From assembly GCA_963761975.1 (NCBI GenBank), contig CAVXIR010000002.1, positions 620,001-684,000 of the forward strand: a stretch of 64,000 bases of DNA. The letters run 5' to 3'. Numbering within the stretch: position 1 is the stretch's first letter; each line of letters opens with the position of its first letter. This stretch comes from JAMQPK01 sp963761975 (GTDB lineage: Bacteria; Acidobacteriota; Vicinamibacteria; Vicinamibacterales; JAMQPK01). The notes under the pieces are model-generated. The model did no database searches, was not told the origin of the DNA, and saw only the letters and a program-made list of their open reading frames with translations. The translations under genes were made by a program, and so were the position numbers. Positions 51,944 through 59,203 of this stretch are shown here, piece by piece.

Positions 51944-52527
51944 AACAGTCCTTTCGTGCTGGGAAGCGTGCGGGCAAGCTGCCGGTCGCGCGAGCACGCC
52001 ACGCGCAGCGCGCGCCCGAACGCCTTGAACACCGCCTCGACATGATGGTGGCTCGAGCGGCCGTACAGCACTTTGACGTGGACGTTGCCGCGGACGCCCA
52101 GCGCAAATCCCTCGAAGAAATCGTGGACGAGCTCGCTCTGCAGGTCGCCGACGCGTTTGACCTTCAGAGCCAGATCGACGACGGCGTGCGGGCGCCCGCC
52201 CAGATCGATGGCCGCCACGCCGAGGGTTTCATCCATCGGCATCACAAAATATCCCGCGCGGTTGATGCCGCGGCGCGTGCCGAGCGCCTTCGACACCGCC
52301 TCGCCGAGCGCGATCCCGAGATCTTCCACCGTGTGATGCTGATCGACGTCGAGATCGCCCGTCGCGCGGATCTCGAGATCGAAGGCACCATGGCGCGTCA
52401 TCAGCTCGAGCATGTGGTCGAGAAATCGAATGCCCGTGCGAACGTCGTAACGGCCCCTGCCTTCGATGCCGAGGCGCACATGAATCTGCGTTTCGCGCGT
52501 CCGCCGGTCGATTACGGCACGGCGCAC
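51940..52527 (-). CDS. hisB: Imidazoleglycerol-phosphate dehydratase
   Basis: A GTG at 52527 starts 195 residues, overlapping the hisC stop by 16 bases. FLDHMLELMTRHGAFDL and DVDQHHTVEDLGIALGEA give the first metal-site histidines, and GRSSHHHVEAVFKAFGRAL the second set. It is the monofunctional dehydratase, without the enteric phosphatase domain. No histidinol-phosphate phosphatase gene is in the window. Confidence 0.95.
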   Translation of the reverse strand: MRRAVIDRRTRETQIHVRLGIEGRGRYDVRTGIRFLDHMLELMTRHGAFDLEIRATGDLDVDQHHTVEDLGIALGEAVSKALGTRRGINRAGYFVMPMDETLGVAAIDLGGRPHAVVDLALKVKRVGDLQSELVHDFFEGFALGVRGNVHVKVLYGRSSHHHVEAVFKAFGRALRVACSRDRQLARTLPSTKGLL

Positions 52528-53558
52528 AAACCCTCCAGCGCTTCAACGACGATCTCTGTGTGGCGGACGAGCCCCGCAGTAATGCGAATGCAGCCAGTGC
52601 ATCCCGGCTCGCGCGAGCGATCACGGACGAGAATCCCACGCTCGTTGAGTGCCCGAACGATCTCAGTCGGCTCGCCAGACCGCCGCACGTCAACCAGTAC
52701 GAAATTGCCGGCACTTTTCCAGTAGGGAAGGTTGAGGCGGTCGCACGCGGCATACATCAGCTCGCGTGACTCCGATACCTGCGTGCGATACCAATCGAGA
52801 TACTCGCGATCGCGAAGCGCCGCGCGCCACCCGGCGGCTGCGAACACGCTGAGGCTGAAAGGCGGAATGGCTTCGCGCACGGGCTCGAGCCGCGCAGGAT
52901 CGCCGATGAGACAGCCCGCGCGCAGTCCTGCCAGGCCGTGTGCCTTCGCAAACGTACGGCCGATGACGACATTCGAATGGCCACCGAGCTCAGCGAGAAA
53001 TGTCTCACCGCAGAAATCGTAGTAGGCCTCGTCAATCACGATTGTCACGTCCTGAGGCGCGCATCGAACGATGTCTCGGATCGCATCGCGCGGTGTCAAC
53101 TGACCCGTCGGATTGTTCGGATTCGTGAGGAAGATGATCCGCGTGCGATCCGTGATGGCGCTGCAGACCTCCCTTGTCGGGAATTCGAAATCCGGTTTGG
53201 GAGCAACGGCGACCATGCTTCCGCCACCCGCTCTCACAAAAACTGAATACATTTCGAACGCCGGCACCGGCACGATGGCTTCTGGCAACCCGCCGGAGGC
53301 GTGTCGCGCACGAAATGCGCTCACCGTGAGGGCCCACAGGCCTTCATCCAATCCGTTGGTCAAGACCAGTTGTGGCTCGGTGACGCTGAGATAGGCCGCG
53401 CATTCACGAAGGAGGGCGGTGTAGTCCGGATAATAGGCGACGTCTTCGGCAGAGATCTGCCTGATGGCCTCGATGACGCTCGGAGAACATCCACCGGTGT
53501 TCTCGTTCATGTGAAGCCGGAGCGCACCTGCCCGATCGGCCGGACGCATGTACGTCAT
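52512..53558 (-). CDS. hisC: Histidinol-phosphate aminotransferase
   Basis: This 348-residue PLP enzyme has RLHMNENTGGCSPSVIEAI, IIFLTNPNNPTGQLT, VIDEAYYDFCGETFL and a PLP-Lys segment VVIGRTFAKAHGLAGLRAGCLIG. The order matches HisC of the fold-type I family. It transfers an amino group from glutamate to imidazole acetol phosphate. It overlaps hisD by four bases. Confidence 0.93.
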   Translation of the reverse strand: MTYMRPADRAGALRLHMNENTGGCSPSVIEAIRQISAEDVAYYPDYTALLRECAAYLSVTEPQLVLTNGLDEGLWALTVSAFRARHASGGLPEAIVPVPAFEMYSVFVRAGGGSMVAVAPKPDFEFPTREVCSAITDRTRIIFLTNPNNPTGQLTPRDAIRDIVRCAPQDVTIVIDEAYYDFCGETFLAELGGHSNVVIGRTFAKAHGLAGLRAGCLIGDPARLEPVREAIPPFSLSVFAAAGWRAALRDREYLDWYRTQVSESRELMYAACDRLNLPYWKSAGNFVLVDVRRSGEPTEIVRALNERGILVRDRSREPGCTGCIRITAGLVRHTEIVVEALEGLCAVP

Positions 53559-54862
53559 CGTCTCACCATTCTTTTGTCGCGGGGCCCCGACACCCGCTCC
53601 TCATTGCGGGTGCGGCGTCGCGAGGGCTGGCCGAGCCGTACCTCGATCGATTTGGCGTGTGCCTCGAGGCCTTCCTCACGAGCGAGCGTCGTGACCGTCG
53701 GCGCGAGGTTCCGTAACCCCTGACGCGTCATTCTCTGAATCGTCGACACGCGCACGAAATCTGCTGCATGAAGGCCTCCACGGAATCGAGCGGCGCCGTT
53801 GGTCGGCAGCACGTGATTTGATCCGATGGCATAGTCACCGGCGACCTGTGCGGTATAGGCTCCCACGAAAATCGCGCCGGCCGCGCTGACGCTGTTGGCA
53901 AAACGATCGTCATCGCACACCAGATGCTCAGCGGCGGCACGGTTGGCGAGATCGGCCGCCTCGGCCCTGCTGCCTGCGACGATGATGCCGCCGTGACGCG
54001 CGAGCGATTCGCGTGCAGGGCCCGTGTCGGGCATCCGCCTGGCCACCGCGCGGGCGACCCTTGTTGCGGTCTGCCGGTTCGTCGTGATGAGCAGTGCACG
54101 CGCCTGCGGATCGTGCTCGGCCTGGGCGATGAGATCGGCCGCGATCCATTCCGGATTCCCCTTGTCGGAGACGATGACGATTTCCGTTGGTCCCGCATAA
54201 AAGTCGATAGCGCAGTCGGTCGCGACGAGCGCCTTTGCGGCAGCCACGTACTGATTACCGGGCCCGACGATCTTATCGACGCGCGGAACCGTCTGCGTTC
54301 CATACGCCATCGCGGCGACGGCCTGGGCACCGCCCATCCTGAAGAGTCTAGTCGCGCCCGCCGCGCGGGCGGCCGCCATGACGATCGGTGCCGGGCGGGG
54401 GCACGCGACGATGATTTCACGAACCCCCGCCGCGCGCGCAGGAATCGCCGTCATCAGCAAAGAGGAGGGCAGGGGATAGCGCCCACCTGGAACATAGCAG
54501 CCGACACGATCGAGCGGCATCACACGCTGTTCGACCGTGACGCCAGCCGTCGTCGTCACCTTCCATCCCCGCGGACGCTGACGGAGGGCCACCTTCTCGA
54601 TGTTTCGCGCGGCGACGGCGATCGCTGCCCGCACTCGGGGAGGGACGCGCGCAGCCTGGTCTTCGATTTCATCTCGCGGCACCTCGAGGCTCTCCTGCAG
54701 CCGATCGAACCGCCTGGCATAGGCCAGGAGCGCGGCATCGCCGCGCGTTCGGACTGCCGACACGATTCGCGCAACGGAGGCGGTGATGTCGCGGCTGCTG
54801 TCGCTCGAGGGCCGCAGCAGGCGCTCGACGGCTTTCGCGTTGCGCGAGGAAAGGATCTTCAT
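53555..54862 (-). CDS. hisD: Histidinol dehydrogenase
   Basis: The ATG at 54862 overlaps the hisG stop; a GTG codon just before it is also in frame. The 435-residue enzyme has VGCYVPGGRYPLPSSLLM, GPGNQYVAAAKAL, IDFYAGPTEIVIVSDKG and the zinc ligands Gln and His in IAQAEHDPQA, Asp in AGDYAIGSNHVLPTNG, and His in EGLEAHAKSIEVRLG. A basic ~22-residue C-terminal tail (SRRRTRNEERVSGPRDK) is extra. It performs the last two steps of histidine synthesis. Confidence 0.95.
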   Translation of the reverse strand: MKILSSRNAKAVERLLRPSSDSSRDITASVARIVSAVRTRGDAALLAYARRFDRLQESLEVPRDEIEDQAARVPPRVRAAIAVAARNIEKVALRQRPRGWKVTTTAGVTVEQRVMPLDRVGCYVPGGRYPLPSSLLMTAIPARAAGVREIIVACPRPAPIVMAAARAAGATRLFRMGGAQAVAAMAYGTQTVPRVDKIVGPGNQYVAAAKALVATDCAIDFYAGPTEIVIVSDKGNPEWIAADLIAQAEHDPQARALLITTNRQTATRVARAVARRMPDTGPARESLARHGGIIVAGSRAEAADLANRAAAEHLVCDDDRFANSVSAAGAIFVGAYTAQVAGDYAIGSNHVLPTNGAARFRGGLHAADFVRVSTIQRMTRQGLRNLAPTVTTLAREEGLEAHAKSIEVRLGQPSRRRTRNEERVSGPRDKRMVRR

Positions 54863-55752
54863 CACAGCACGATCTTATTCAACGGGTACTCGACGATGCC
54901 CTGCGCGTGCGCCAGCTTAAGCCGTGGGATGAGATCGCGAACAGTTCGCTCCTCGATGATGGTGTTGATGGCCACCCAGCCGTCTTCGCTGAGCGGCGAG
55001 ATCGTCGGCCGCTGCAACGCAGGCAGCAGAGCGAGGACGGCCCGCAGATCCTGATTGCGAACGTTCAGCATGATGCCGACGCGCCCCTGCGCTTCGATCG
55101 CGGCCTTCAGCAACAGTGAGAGGTTGTCGATTTTCGTTTTCTTCCAGTCATTGTTCATGGCTGCGGCGTTGGCGATCAGTTGTGTGTTGCTTTCCATCAC
55201 CGTGTCGAGGATCCGCAGCCGGTTGGCCCGCAATGTCGATCCGGTCTCGGTCGCCTCGACGATGGCGTCGGCGAGAACGGGTGGTTTCACCTCGGTGGCT
55301 CCCCAGGAAAACTCGACGTTGACGTTCACGCCGAGACGATCGAAATAGGCCTTCGTTACGCGTACCAGCTCGGTTGCGATTGTCGCGCCTTCGAGATCCT
55401 GCGGTTTCATGAATCGGGAATCTTCCGGCGCCGCGAGCACCCAGCGCACCTTGCCGAAGCTCTGCTTGGAGTAGATGAGATCGGCAACCGGCACGATCGG
55501 CGCGGGCGACGGCAGCCCACTCTGATGTTCCGCAATCCAGTCCTGGCCGGTGAGGCCGCAGTCGAGCACGCCGTCAGCAACATACCGCGCCATCTCCTGG
55601 GCACGAATGAGCATGCACTCGATTTCGGGGTCATCGATCGAGGGAAAGTACGACCGCGTGCTCACGTAGATCGTGAATCCCGCACGAGCGAAGAGCTGGA
55701 CGGTGGAATCCTGCAGCGACCCTTTCGGCAAACCCAGTTTGAGTGTTCGCAT
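54862..55752 (-). CDS. hisG: ATP phosphoribosyltransferase, long form
   Basis: This 296-residue protein is the long HisG with C-terminal regulatory domain, so no HisZ is needed. LKLGLPKGSLQDSTVQLF, VADGVLDCGLTGQDWIAEH, IATELVRVTKAYFDRLGV and AIVEATETGSTLRANRL are catalytic-domain marks. The last ~80 residues (RVGIMLNVRNQDLRAVLALLPALQRPTISPL) are the ACT-like histidine-binding domain. It starts the pathway and should be feedback inhibited by histidine. A 66-base gap separates it from hisI. Confidence 0.95.
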   Translation of the reverse strand: MRTLKLGLPKGSLQDSTVQLFARAGFTIYVSTRSYFPSIDDPEIECMLIRAQEMARYVADGVLDCGLTGQDWIAEHQSGLPSPAPIVPVADLIYSKQSFGKVRWVLAAPEDSRFMKPQDLEGATIATELVRVTKAYFDRLGVNVNVEFSWGATEVKPPVLADAIVEATETGSTLRANRLRILDTVMESNTQLIANAAAMNNDWKKTKIDNLSLLLKAAIEAQGRVGIMLNVRNQDLRAVLALLPALQRPTISPLSEDGWVAINTIIEERTVRDLIPRLKLAHAQGIVEYPLNKIVL

Positions 55753-55818
55753 AGGTGCTTATTTCGTTTGTGCCTCGCGACCTTTAGTCGCTCGTCTTTG
55801 TTTGCGGCAATCGACGGC

Positions 55819-56142
55819 TTAGTGTGGCTCGAGCTCGCGAAAAAAACAGGTCCGCTCGCCCGTGTGGCACACGTTGCCGTCGCCGAGGCGCTCCACTTTC
55901 ACGAGCACCGTGTCGTCGTCGCAATCGACCAGAATCTGCCGGACGGCAAGCCTGTTTCCAGACGTTTCGCCCTTCGTCCAGAGACCCTGTCGCGATCGGC
56001 TGTAGAAGGTCGCGAAACCGGTTTCCCTGGTTTTGGCGAGGGCTGTGTCGTTCATGAAGCCGACCATCAGCACTTCGCCGCTTTCTGCGTCCTGAATCAC
56101 TGCGGGCACGAGCCCGTCGAGCTTTGCATAATTTATTGGCAT
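55819..56142 (-). CDS. hisI: Phosphoribosyl-AMP cyclohydrolase
   Basis: This 107-residue monofunctional enzyme has GEVLMVGFMNDTALAKT, ATFYSRSRQGLWTKGETSGN, VDCDDDTVLVKVE with metal Asp/Cys, and GNVCHTGERTCFF with the zinc cysteines. A HisE domain is not fused and no hisE is found in the window. It is the first gene of the his operon. Its start codon lies four bases after the U-tract of the leader terminator, and the GGCGGGG arm of that terminator is at ribosome-binding distance. Confidence 0.95.
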   Translation of the reverse strand: MPINYAKLDGLVPAVIQDAESGEVLMVGFMNDTALAKTRETGFATFYSRSRQGLWTKGETSGNRLAVRQILVDCDDDTVLVKVERLGDGNVCHTGERTCFFRELEPH

Positions 56143-56146
56143 AAAT

Positions 56147-56172
56147 AAAAAACCCCGCCGGTTACGGCGGGG
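56147..56172 (-). terminator. his leader intrinsic terminator (attenuator)
   Basis: On the minus strand CCCCGCCG-TAAC-CGGCGGGG is a perfect 8-bp GC stem with a tetraloop, followed by six U. The 5' arm segment CCGCCG (56165-56170) can instead pair with CGGCGG in the leader coding region (56217-56222). That makes an antiterminator possible. The U-run ends four bases before the hisI ATG. The 3' arm could also serve as hisI's Shine-Dalgarno. Confidence 0.88.
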
Positions 56173-56204
56173 CAGTGGGTGCTGGGTTGTGTGATCGTCT
56201 CGAT

Positions 56205-56288
56205 CTATCCGCAGCTCCGCCGGCCCGCCACCGTGTGGTGGTGGTGGTGGTGATGATGATGATGGTGCCGGTGCGAAGCGAGCGTCAT
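56205..56288 (-). CDS. hisL: Histidine operon leader peptide
   Basis: An ATG at 56288 opens a 27-codon frame ending at a TAG (56205-56207). The peptide reads MTLASHR, then eleven consecutive His, then TVAGRRSCG: 12 His in 27 residues. The His codons are seven CAC-type and four CAT-type in the run plus one CAC before it. This is the hallmark of a his attenuator. The CCACC of the His codons can pair with GGTGG just after (segment 1-2), CGGCGG with CCGCCG (2-3), and 3-4 is the terminator. Low charged tRNA-His would stall the ribosome and favour 2-3 pairing. It is shorter than the ORF cutoff used by most gene callers. Confidence 0.9.
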   Translation of the reverse strand: MTLASHRHHHHHHHHHHHTVAGRRSCG

Positions 56289-56297
56289 CAGGCTTTT

Positions 56298-56327
56298 AGC
56301 CTACTGCACGGTCGCAAATGGTGTCAA
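56298..56327 (-). promoter_or_regulatory. his operon promoter
   Basis: On the minus strand TTGACA (56322-56327) and TAGGCT (56298-56303) are separated by 18 bases. The expected start of transcription (~56291) lies only about three bases before the leader ATG, so the leader peptide may be translated from a nearly leaderless mRNA. No good ribosome site is seen. The divergent quinone oxidoreductase gene starts 11 bases beyond the -35 box. Confidence 0.75.
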
Positions 56328-56337
56328 ACTGTCGCGC

Positions 56338-57312
56338 ATGAAAGCGATTCGCGTGGCGCAATTCGGCGATCCGTCGGTCATGAAAGTCGAAAGCGTTCCC
56401 GATCGGCCGGAGGGCGCCGGGCAAGTGCTCGTCAACGTGAAGGCCGCCGGCGTAAACCCGGTGGATACTTATATCCGCGGCGGCGTGTATGCATACCTTC
56501 CGCCCTTGCCGTATACGCCGGGGGCGGATGCCGCGGGCCTCGTCGCAGCGGTGGGCCCCGGTGTCCAGGAGTTCACGCCAGGCGACCGCGTATACATCAG
56601 CGGCACCGTGGACGGCCGGGCGTCTGGCTCCTACGCCGAGAAGGCGCTCTGCAGCGTGGATCAGGTTCACGATCTTCCCAGCCATGTGTCGTTCACAGAA
56701 GGCGCCGGGGTGGGCGTGCCTTACGTGACGGCGTGGCGCGCATTGTTCGACAAAGGCCATGCGCTTCCAGGTGAAACCGTTCTCATCCACGGCGCCAGCG
56801 GCGCAGTCGGGGTCGCTGCAGCGCAGATGGCGAGCGCCGCGGGCCTCAAGGTCTTCGGTACGGCCGGCACCGACCGCGGCCGCCAGCTCGCCCGCGAACA
56901 AGGCGTGCAGGAGATTTTCAATCACACCGCTGCGGGCTACGAAAAAGAGATCCTTGCCAAGACAGACGGACGCGGTATCGATCTGGTCATCGAGATGCTC
57001 GCCAACGTGAATCTCGTGCGCGATCTCGAGCTCATCGCCAAGCGCGGCCGAATCATCGTCGTTGGCAACCGCGGTGCGCTCGAGCTGAACCCGCGCGCGA
57101 TCATGTCAAAGGACGCGGTCATCAAAGGCATTACAAACTGGAACGCGACGCCCGCCGAGCTCGCCACGGCGCATGCGGCGATTGTCGCCGGCATACAGCG
57201 ATCGGGATTCAAGCCTCAAGTTGGCAAGGAAATGCCACTGGCCGATGCGCCGCGCGCGCACGAAGACGTCATGAAGCCCGGCGCGTACGGGAAAATTGTA
57301 CTGATACCCTAG
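56338..57312 (+). CDS. NADPH:quinone oxidoreductase / zeta-crystallin-like MDR protein
   Basis: This 324-residue zinc-free medium-chain reductase has GAGQVLVNVKAAGVNPVDTYIRGG, the LPYTPGADAAGLVAAVGPGV motif, VLIHGASGAVGVAAAQMASAAG as the NADPH Rossmann loop, and the KPGAYGKIVLIP C-terminus. Zinc ligands of alcohol dehydrogenases are absent. It probably reduces quinones or enones. It is divergent from the his operon. Codon and base use match the neighbours. Confidence 0.9.
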   Translation: MKAIRVAQFGDPSVMKVESVPDRPEGAGQVLVNVKAAGVNPVDTYIRGGVYAYLPPLPYTPGADAAGLVAAVGPGVQEFTPGDRVYISGTVDGRASGSYAEKALCSVDQVHDLPSHVSFTEGAGVGVPYVTAWRALFDKGHALPGETVLIHGASGAVGVAAAQMASAAGLKVFGTAGTDRGRQLAREQGVQEIFNHTAAGYEKEILAKTDGRGIDLVIEMLANVNLVRDLELIAKRGRIIVVGNRGALELNPRAIMSKDAVIKGITNWNATPAELATAHAAIVAGIQRSGFKPQVGKEMPLADAPRAHEDVMKPGAYGKIVLIP

Positions 57313-57545
57313 GGTTCGTGGGTTCGTGGGTTCGTGGGTTCGTGGGTTCGTTGGGTTCGTGAAGTTCGTGGAGGTTCGTGGGGGTTCGTGGAGTTCGTGC
57401 ACCGAACCGCCGAACCCTGGAACCCACGAACCTTACGAACCACGAACCTTACGAACCCACGAACCTTACGAACCTTACGAACCTTACGAACCTTACGAAC
57501 TTTACGAACTTTACGAACTTGACGAACTTTCCGAACCCACGAACC
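57312..57545. repeat. GGTTCGTGG / CGAACCTTA long inverted 9-base repeat tract
   Basis: From the stop codon of the quinone reductase to the region before rmuC, the spacer is a 5' arm of GGTTCGTGG units (57312-57400) and a 3' arm of about fourteen CGAACCTTA/CGAACCCAC units (57402-57545). The units are near complementary, so the arms can pair in many registers. The 3' arm decays from CGAACCTTA to CGAACTTTA along its length, as expected from slippage plus mutation. Confidence 0.88.
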
Positions 57546-57567
57546 TACTTTGTACTAACATTTCGTC

Positions 57568-58647
57568 ATGGCGCTGTCCGAGCTTTCCATCGCCGTCGCT
57601 GCACTGTTCATCGGACTGGCCGGGGGCGCTCTGGCTGTGCGTGCGCTGAAGCTGGGGCGACAACGCGATGAAGCGTCGGTTGCCGTTCGCGCGCTCGAGC
57701 AGAGGCTCGACGTCGTTAACGCTGAGATGAACCGCACCTTCGCGCAGGCGCTGCAACAGGCGACCCACTCGCTGAATGGCACCATCGGAAACGTGCGCGA
57801 CGAAACGCGGGCGGTGAGGGAAGAGACGCGCGCGGCCCTCCAGCATCAGTCCCTCCAGGTGACGCAGACGCTCGGCGACCTGAAAGCCACAAACAGCCGC
57901 ATTCTCGAGCAAAGCCGCAGCCTCGACGAGTTCCAGCGCATGCTTCAGTCGCCGAAGCTCCGCGGCGATTTCGGGGAATTCACGCTCGAGCAGATGCTGC
58001 GGGACCTTCTGCCGCCCGAGCAATACGAGTGCCAGGCATCAATCGGGAGCGGGCGCGTCGATGCCCTCGTCCGCACGCCGTACGGCGCGCTGTGCATCGA
58101 CTGTAAGTTCCCACTCGATAATTTCCGCCGCGCACTCCAGGAAACCGAAAACGGCTCACGCGACGCGGCGATGAAGCAGTTCTACTCCGACGTGAGAGGC
58201 CGCATCAAGGAAATCGCTGACCGTTACGTGCTGCCGCCGGAGACGCTCGATGTGGCATTCATGTTCGTGCCGTCCGAAAATGTGTACTACGAAGTGATCG
58301 GCCGGCCCGAACTCCTCACGTACGGGCGCGAATACCATGTCGTGCCGGTGTCACCGAATACGATGTACGCCTACATTCAGGCGCTGGCCGTCGGCTTTCG
58401 CGGCATGAGGATTCAAGAGGAAGCCAAGCGCGTTCAAGAGATGCTCGCGCAGCTCGCCACCCGCTTCGACAAGTTCCAGGATCACTTCAACATGGTCGGA
58501 AAGCACCTCGACAACGCGAAGAGCCAGTTCGAGCGCGCGATGCGCGACGTCGAACGTTTCGACGCGACACTGCAGGGCGTCAAGATCGGCCGCCTTGAAG
58601 AGGCACAGCCGCAGTTTGCCGAGATCGGCCCTCTCAAGCTCGAATAG
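57568..58647 (+). CDS. rmuC: RmuC family DNA recombination protein
   Basis: This 359-residue protein has an N-terminal membrane segment (LSIAVAALFIGLAGGALAV), a coiled coil (~35-130), and the RmuC nuclease-fold domain: LQSPKLRGDFGEFTLEQMLRDLLPPEQYE, RVDALVRTPYGALCIDCKFPLDNFRRAL with the PD-(D/E)xK-like D-x-K, VAFMFVPSENVYYEVI, and VPVSPNTMYAYIQALAVGFRG. RmuC limits recombination at inverted repeats in E. coli, which is intriguing beside a large inverted repeat; this link is speculative. Confidence 0.92.
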   Translation: MALSELSIAVAALFIGLAGGALAVRALKLGRQRDEASVAVRALEQRLDVVNAEMNRTFAQALQQATHSLNGTIGNVRDETRAVREETRAALQHQSLQVTQTLGDLKATNSRILEQSRSLDEFQRMLQSPKLRGDFGEFTLEQMLRDLLPPEQYECQASIGSGRVDALVRTPYGALCIDCKFPLDNFRRALQETENGSRDAAMKQFYSDVRGRIKEIADRYVLPPETLDVAFMFVPSENVYYEVIGRPELLTYGREYHVVPVSPNTMYAYIQALAVGFRGMRIQEEAKRVQEMLAQLATRFDKFQDHFNMVGKHLDNAKSQFERAMRDVERFDATLQGVKIGRLEEAQPQFAEIGPLKLE

Positions 58648-58649
58648 CC

Positions 58650-59096
58650 GTGTTGTTCCTGGTACACCACGGCGATGCGGTCGGGCCCGATGTGAATCCG
58701 ATGCGACCTCTCTCTGACCGTGGGCGAGTCGAGGCGGACATGCTCGCGGAGAAAGCCGCAGAGCGCGGAGCCAAGCCCGATATCATCTGGCACAGTGGGA
58801 AACTGCGCGCCAAGCAGACCGCCGAGTCCTACTGGAAACGGTGCAATCCGCTCGCAGAATTTTCGGCAGCGCGGGGACTGCAGCCGACCGACCCCACCAA
58901 CTGGATCGTCGCGGCCATTGCCGGCGAAACAAAACACATCATGCTGGCCGGACACTTTCCTCATCTGCCGCGGTTGCTCGGTAGATTGAAGACCGGGAAC
59001 GCGGATGCGGCTCCCGATGAGTTTCCACTGAACGGTGTTGTGGCCTTGGAAAATATCGAAGGGAAGTGGGTGGAACGTTGGAGGTTAAAACCGTAA
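58650..59096 (+). CDS. sixA: SixA-like histidine phosphatase
   Basis: A GTG start two bases after rmuC gives 148 residues. LFLVHHGDAVGPDVNPMRPLSDRGR matches the SixA opening, but the catalytic RHG is HHG: Arg is replaced by His. Later marks are WHSGKLRAKQTAESY, HIMLAGHFPHLPRLL with the second catalytic His, and a C-terminal WVERWRLKP. SixA dephosphorylates histidine phosphotransfer proteins. Loss of the phosphate-binding Arg raises doubt about activity. Confidence 0.82.
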   Translation: MLFLVHHGDAVGPDVNPMRPLSDRGRVEADMLAEKAAERGAKPDIIWHSGKLRAKQTAESYWKRCNPLAEFSAARGLQPTDPTNWIVAAIAGETKHIMLAGHFPHLPRLLGRLKTGNADAAPDEFPLNGVVALENIEGKWVERWRLKP

Positions 59097-59140
59097 AAGA
59101 GGCCAGGCGGAGCGCGTGTCCGGGAACCGCGTCATGGCAG

Positions 59141-59182
59141 AGATGGCTGATGGCAGAGAGTCGCGTCTGCCATTTGCCATCT
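59141..59182. repeat. AGATGGC inverted repeat between convergent genes (shared with 9391-9428)
   Basis: AGATGGCTGATGGCAGA (59141-59157) pairs with TCTGCCATTTGCCATCT (59166-59182) at 15 of 17 positions around an eight-base loop. The 3' arm plus GCCCTGAC is almost the same as at 9415-9437. Both copies sit between convergent genes. Confidence 0.75.
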
Positions 59183-59203
59183 GCCCTGACGATCCCTTTC
59201 CCG

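Noticed and set aside
53924..55054. Long plus-strand ORF of ~376 codons
   Set aside because: It is the antisense shadow of hisD and hisG, whose motifs are unambiguous on the minus strand.
57312..57545. CRISPR array
   Set aside because: Units are 9 bases, tandem without spacers, and two arms run in opposite sense; no cas genes are nearby.
57326..57671. Small ORFs encoding NLTNLTN-type repeats
   Set aside because: They are translations of the 9-base repeat tract in several frames, with no ribosome site and extension into the rmuC gene's other frame.
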